In this document: positions 60,520 through 64,000 of the stretch, in pieces
Layout of the letters: every line of letters starts with the position of its first letter
How positions within the stretch are numbered: position 1 is the first letter of the stretch
Source: Synechococcus sp. PCC 7335
Lineage (GTDB): Bacteria; Cyanobacteriota; Cyanobacteriia; Phormidesmidales; Phormidesmidaceae
Assembly (NCBI RefSeq): GCF_000155595.1
Contig: NZ_DS989904.1
Coordinates: forward strand, 1,751,175 to 1,815,174
Direction of reading: 5' to 3'
Length of the DNA: 64,000 nt
Position numbers and translations under genes: made by a program
The notes under the pieces: model-generated
The model's database searches: none
Seen by the model: only the letters and a program-made list of their open reading frames with translations
Told to the model about the DNA's origin: nothing

Positions 60520-62118
60520 TTGGGTAAGCGATCACTAGCTGGAATTGCCGGGATTGTGGCAGCCGCAACGCTGCTAAGTAAGGTGTTTGGACTGCTGCGC
60601 GAAACGGCGATCGCCGCCGCCTTCGGTACGGGGCCAGTGACCGATGCCTATAGCATCTCGTATGTGATTCCAGGTTTTTTGCTGATCTTGCTAGGGGGTA
60701 TCAACGGCCCCTTTCATAGTGCCATCGTCAGCGTAGTGGCTAAGCGAAAGAAAGAAGAGATTGCTCCGCTAGTCGAGACGGTGACAACTCTGATTGCAAT
60801 TGTGTTAGCGGCTGCAACGGTGGCGCTGGTGGTGTTTGCCGATCCCATTATTGGCTTTATCGGCCAAGGCTTTAGCGCGACGGAGGTAGGCCTAGAGAGC
60901 CGCGCGATCGCAATCACGCAGCTACGCATTATGGCTCCTATTACGCTTTTTGCCGGCTTCATCGGCATCGGCTTTGGGACGCTCAACGCCGCCGATCAGT
61001 ATTGGCTACCGTCCATTAGCCCACTGCTATCGAGTTCAGCGGTAATGATCGCGCTGGGCCTGCTCTGGCTGGTTCTTGGCGAGGGTATTAGCGATCCTAG
61101 TAATCTGATGGTTGGCGGAATAGTTCTGGCGCTGGGCTCACTAGTTGGCGCTATTTTGCAATGGTTGGTCCAAGTTCCCGCCCTGTGGAAGTCTGGTTTG
61201 GGTCGTCCAAAGCCAGGATTCAATTTCAAAGATCCAGGGGTTCGCGACGTCATTAAAGTGTTAGCACCCGCGACGTTTTCCTCTGGCAGCTTGCAAATTA
61301 ATGTCTATACCGACTTGTACTTTGCTGCAAGAGTCCCAGGGACCCTAGCCTCTTTGAATTTTGCCAACCTGCTGATCCAGGCACCGCTAGGCATTATCTC
61401 TAATATTGTCTTGGTTCCTTTCCTGCCAATCTTTTCTCGCTTAAGCCTGCCTAATCAGTGGCCCGAATTGAAGCAGCGTATCCGTCAAAGCTTGATTCTG
61501 GTGGCGCTGACGATGCTGCCGCTAAGCGCGTTGATTGTGACCTTGGCCAGACCGATTGTCAGCGTCGTTTATGAGCGGGGTGCATTCGATGAAGACGCCG
61601 TAGCGCTGGTGACAGCGATGCTGATTGCCTATGGGGCGGGGATGTTTGTCTATCTTGCTAGAGATGTCATGGTGCGGGTGTTTTACGCGCTCGGCGATGG
61701 TCAGACTCCGTTTAATATCAGCCTTGTCAACATCATTACCAATGCTGTTCTGGACTATGTGTTTTTCAATCTAATGGGTCCGCCGGGCTTGGTCGTAGCG
61801 ACGATTGGGGTCAATATTGTTTCGCTGGTTGCCATGACGGTGTTATTAGCTCGCAAAATCGATGGCTTACCGGTAGCAGACTGGGCTCGTAGCATTGCGA
61901 CTATCACAGGTGCAAGCTTTCTTAGCGGCGTTTTCTGCTGGCTGACCAGGGGCGGGCTGGTGACTATTGTGGGCTCAGACGGCTTTCTAGCAAACCTCAT
62001 TCAGATGTCTATCGCAGGAGGGATTGGACTAATTACCTTTGCCTTGCTGACGATTGTGCTCAAAATTCCTGAAGCCGATCTATTGGCGCAGCGCATTCGG
62101 CAAAAGTTAGGCCGCTGA
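60520..62118 (+). CDS. murJ: Lipid II flippase MurJ
   Basis: The 532-residue MOP-superfamily flippase has about 14 helices. It moves lipid II across the plasma membrane for peptidoglycan synthesis. The N-terminus SLAGIAGIVAAATLLSKVFGLLRETAIAAAFGTGPVTDAYSISYVIPG (about 5-52) with LLRE is the family hallmark, and YERGAFDEDAVALV (about 350-363) and FYALGDGQTPFNISL (about 389-403) match known MurJ motifs. The TTG at 60520 was accepted because GAGGA lies about seven bases upstream and no ATG is in frame. It complements mraY (46561) in the pathway. Confidence 0.93.
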   Translation: MGKRSLAGIAGIVAAATLLSKVFGLLRETAIAAAFGTGPVTDAYSISYVIPGFLLILLGGINGPFHSAIVSVVAKRKKEEIAPLVETVTTLIAIVLAAATVALVVFADPIIGFIGQGFSATEVGLESRAIAITQLRIMAPITLFAGFIGIGFGTLNAADQYWLPSISPLLSSSAVMIALGLLWLVLGEGISDPSNLMVGGIVLALGSLVGAILQWLVQVPALWKSGLGRPKPGFNFKDPGVRDVIKVLAPATFSSGSLQINVYTDLYFAARVPGTLASLNFANLLIQAPLGIISNIVLVPFLPIFSRLSLPNQWPELKQRIRQSLILVALTMLPLSALIVTLARPIVSVVYERGAFDEDAVALVTAMLIAYGAGMFVYLARDVMVRVFYALGDGQTPFNISLVNIITNAVLDYVFFNLMGPPGLVVATIGVNIVSLVAMTVLLARKIDGLPVADWARSIATITGASFLSGVFCWLTRGGLVTIVGSDGFLANLIQMSIAGGIGLITFALLTIVLKIPEADLLAQRIRQKLGR

Positions 62119-62267
62119 TATTTCATTGGGTGAGTAGCTCGGCATGAAGAACAGACTTGGTGCGGCTGAGTGATATGGCTGAATCTCTATGGGTTAAGTC
62201 TCTGTGACTCTAGTCTCTATGTTTCTAGGCTCTATGGCCGAAACGGCGATCGCGCCACTGCTATGCA

Positions 62268-64000
62268 TCACAGCTTTCCTAAAATCAGCTGCTGAATAAT
62301 CTCTGTGACTTCAGTTGCCATCAGGGCATCGACAAATCTAGCTTCTTGATCGATATCGCCCGTTTGCTGAGCGGCAATCAGCGTCATCCCAATTGAATAG
62401 TGCTGGTGGCTAGCGGTTGGATCGCAAGCTCCAACTCGAGGGAGATCGAATTCGGCTAGGGCGCAGTAGGTTAACTCAGTGCGATCGCGCTGATCGCTTC
62501 GACCAAACCCACACTTTGAGATAATTACAGGCGATCGCACCACCTCAGTTAGCGATAGCGTTTCCAAAGCGACATCAATATATCGAGCCGTATCTACGCC
62601 CATCGCCTGGATCAGGCTGCTCAAACTATGGCCCTGCACATTGGGGACAACTGCGCGCGGTGGCAGTCGCCAGTGCCAGCCCACTATCGTGATTAGTCGA
62701 GTGAGATCATAGGTCGAGACCAAATTTTGTCCTCGATGAGCCTGACGTGGCGATTCGAGTACCTTTTGGCCGTTTGCAGACCACAGCTCTGGAAACTCGA
62801 TAAAGGGTACCTCACCATAGCGACCCTGGAATGCTAGCTGCTGATTGCCCGTGAGCTGCTGTGTCCACTTCTCTAGTCTCTCTGGCGTGGTGAATCGCTT
62901 AAACATGGCCGCTAGCGAGTTGGAAGTTGCCACCCGATTGTCATAAGATACAGTGCCATTTGCCAGCACATGAAACGGAAAGCCTGACCGGGAGCCAGCT
63001 GGATGTACGGAGCAGTCCCCAATCGGTACGTTAGGCGCGGCCTTATTGGCCTGCTCGATTACCTTGAGCAAAGGTAAAAACTTAGTGGCACTCCACATCT
63101 GTCGATTAACAAAGGCCTCTCGACCTAGCCAGCGAGATCTCAGCTCGCCTGATCGCATGGTTGATAGGCATACGCAAGCAGACAAGATATCGGGCGCCAG
63201 AAAATCTAGTCCCGTTGCATCTATTTCCGGGCGATCGCCCCGAATAGGATAAGTGGCGGTATTTTCTAGTGGTGAAGGTATTGCCGCTGATTGGCCTGTG
63301 ATTGCCTGCGGCTCTGTTTGCTGTAGGTATCCGACTGCTTGAGATAGACGATTGCGAAATGGCGAACTTTGGATGCCTCGATCTAAAAAAGCGAGTTTCT
63401 CGGCATTGAATTCCGCTTCCTGATGAATAAATTTTTCAAATAGTCCTTTTCTATCTCTTGTCAGTGCCGGTTTCAAAGGAGAAGTTTCAGTAAGTTCTGC
63501 GACGGAAATTGCCAGTGCCCAACATAGTATCGCCGCCACTTCTCCTCTAGTGATTGATTGGTTGGGCAAAAAGGCTCTAGGTGCTAGCTGAGATTCAAAT
63601 AGATTGGCTGCGATCGCCTGCCCAACAGCTTCTCGGCCATAGTCTGGAATTGCTGTGGCATCTGTAAACGTTCGCCTGATTAGTTGCTCGCGCTCGGCTG
63701 GCTCTGTCTTAGGAAGGCGAATTCTTGCAGTGGTTTGTTCAGCTGACAGGGCTGCCATCAACACTACGACTGCCTGCACTCTAGAAATGGCCTGCATAGG
63801 CAGAAATCGACCTGATCTATCCCCACTAAGCAGGCCGCGTTCTGAAGCCCAGGCGATTACCTCATTTGCCCAGTACTGCGGTGGTACGTCCGGAAACGGA
63901 CGAGCCGATTGCCTTGTCGGTAGCCCTGGGAAACTTTGACGCATCAAGGCTGCAAACTCAGCTCGACTGACTACAGCAAGCGGACGGAATGTAGTGTTGG
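62268..64000 (-). CDS. SLH-domain protein fused to a serine beta-lactamase/DD-peptidase-like domain (5' end beyond window)
   Basis: The stop is at 62268. The frame remains open to the right edge at 64000: before the apparent start at about 63944 it reads FRPLAVVSRAEFAALMRQSF, clearly an SLH segment. So the gene is cut off. Three S-layer homology-type repeats occupy the first part (SRAEFAALM; FPDVPPQYWANEVIAWASERGLLSG; FTDATAIPDYGREAVGQAIAANLF with TRGEVAAILCWAL). The C-terminal half has SATK (SxxK, near 63085), SNS and KCG in order, the three motifs of penicillin-interacting serine enzymes. It is probably an envelope-bound hydrolase or a non-catalytic relative; confirmation needs structure prediction. 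Confidence 0.72.
   Translation of the reverse strand, partial: NTTFRPLAVVSRAEFAALMRQSFPGLPTRQSARPFPDVPPQYWANEVIAWASERGLLSGDRSGRFLPMQAISRVQAVVVLMAALSAEQTTARIRLPKTEPAEREQLIRRTFTDATAIPDYGREAVGQAIAANLFESQLAPRAFLPNQSITRGEVAAILCWALAISVAELTETSPLKPALTRDRKGLFEKFIHQEAEFNAEKLAFLDRGIQSSPFRNRLSQAVGYLQQTEPQAITGQSAAIPSPLENTATYPIRGDRPEIDATGLDFLAPDILSACVCLSTMRSGELRSRWLGREAFVNRQMWSATKFLPLLKVIEQANKAAPNVPIGDCSVHPAGSRSGFPFHVLANGTVSYDNRVATSNSLAAMFKRFTTPERLEKWTQQLTGNQQLAFQGRYGEVPFIEFPELWSANGQKVLESPRQAHRGQNLVSTYDLTRLITIVGWHWRLPPRAVVPNVQGHSLSSLIQAMGVDTARYIDVALETLSLTEVVRSPVIISKCGFGRSDQRDRTELTYCALAEFDLPRVGACDPTASHQHYSIGMTLIAAQQTGDIDQEARFVDALMATEVTEIIQQLILGKL

Overview
The window is cyanobacterial chromosome. The octamer GCGATCGC (the HIP1 palindrome typical of cyanobacteria) recurs throughout, for example at 1110-1117. 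The tmRNA encodes a cyanobacterial tag (ANNIVPFAR... ending VAAA). Many genes belong to families largely confined to cyanobacteria and plastids: Crr6, DUF3727, Ycf55/DUF3685, PAP/fibrillin, NdbB, DUF1400 hydrolases, DUF3134, DUF2811 and a DUF7219-like protein. I cannot name the genus; the content would suit a Leptolyngbya/Synechococcus-like lineage. There is no prophage, intact insertion sequence, CRISPR array or classical tRNA in the window; the only certain RNA gene is ssrA.

Layout. 1-4000 (minus): CofE-like protein, GNAT-like protein, ruvX, DUF3727 and the start of mltG, an operon-like series. 4.2-8.7 kb: crr6, a UDP-GlcNAc 2-epimerase, a small DUF7219-like protein and the first DUF1400 hydrolase. 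8.9-12.6 kb: ilvD, an orphan HicB-like protein, an inositol-phosphatase-family enzyme and a Uma2 nuclease. 12.9-18.4 kb (plus): FAD monooxygenase, second DUF1400 hydrolase, ArsC/Spx protein, CrtISO-like oxidoreductase. 18.5-21.8 kb: slipin, a structured intergenic region that may encode an ncRNA, doxX and an M17 aminopeptidase. 22-26 kb: a repeat membrane protein directly abutting a receiver-Ycf55 protein. 26-28.5 kb: a sulfotransferase and a GT87 glycosyltransferase, convergent and overlapping. 28.9-32.8 kb: ndbB, a HAD phosphatase and an orphan two-partner-secretion transporter. 32.8-39.7 kb: dihydroorotase, a dihydroorotase-like pseudo-enzyme, two signal peptidases I and a two-domain histidine phosphatase. 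40-45.8 kb: cofG, an acyltransferase, DUF2288, an AI-2E family exporter, cimA and a small repeat protein. 46-50.3 kb: ssrA, mraY, DUF3134, fibrillin and a RecB/Cas4-like nuclease. 50.4-56.1 kb: cation/proton antiporter, cobI, TonB-like protein, PHP phosphoesterase and DUF2811. 56.1-56.9 kb: the largest gene-poor gap, with a phased cluster of TTTTCCACA DnaA-box-like sites. 56.9-64 kb: a PhnD/PhnC/PhnE-type ABC importer with a fused permease, murJ, and an SLH/serine-hydrolase gene running off the right edge.

Themes. Cell-envelope functions recur: mltG, wecB, mraY, murJ, two lepB, TpsB, TonB-like and the SLH protein. Branched-chain amino acid synthesis has ilvD and cimA. Deazaflavin chemistry is suggested by cofG and a CofE-like gene. 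The clearest feature unexplained by genes is a set of short near-perfect tandem duplications (12-37 bp) in many intergenic gaps. The observations most worth testing are the DnaA-box array, the structured region at 19.2-19.45 kb, the pseudo-dihydroorotase, the SLH/serine-hydrolase fusion and the orphan TpsB.
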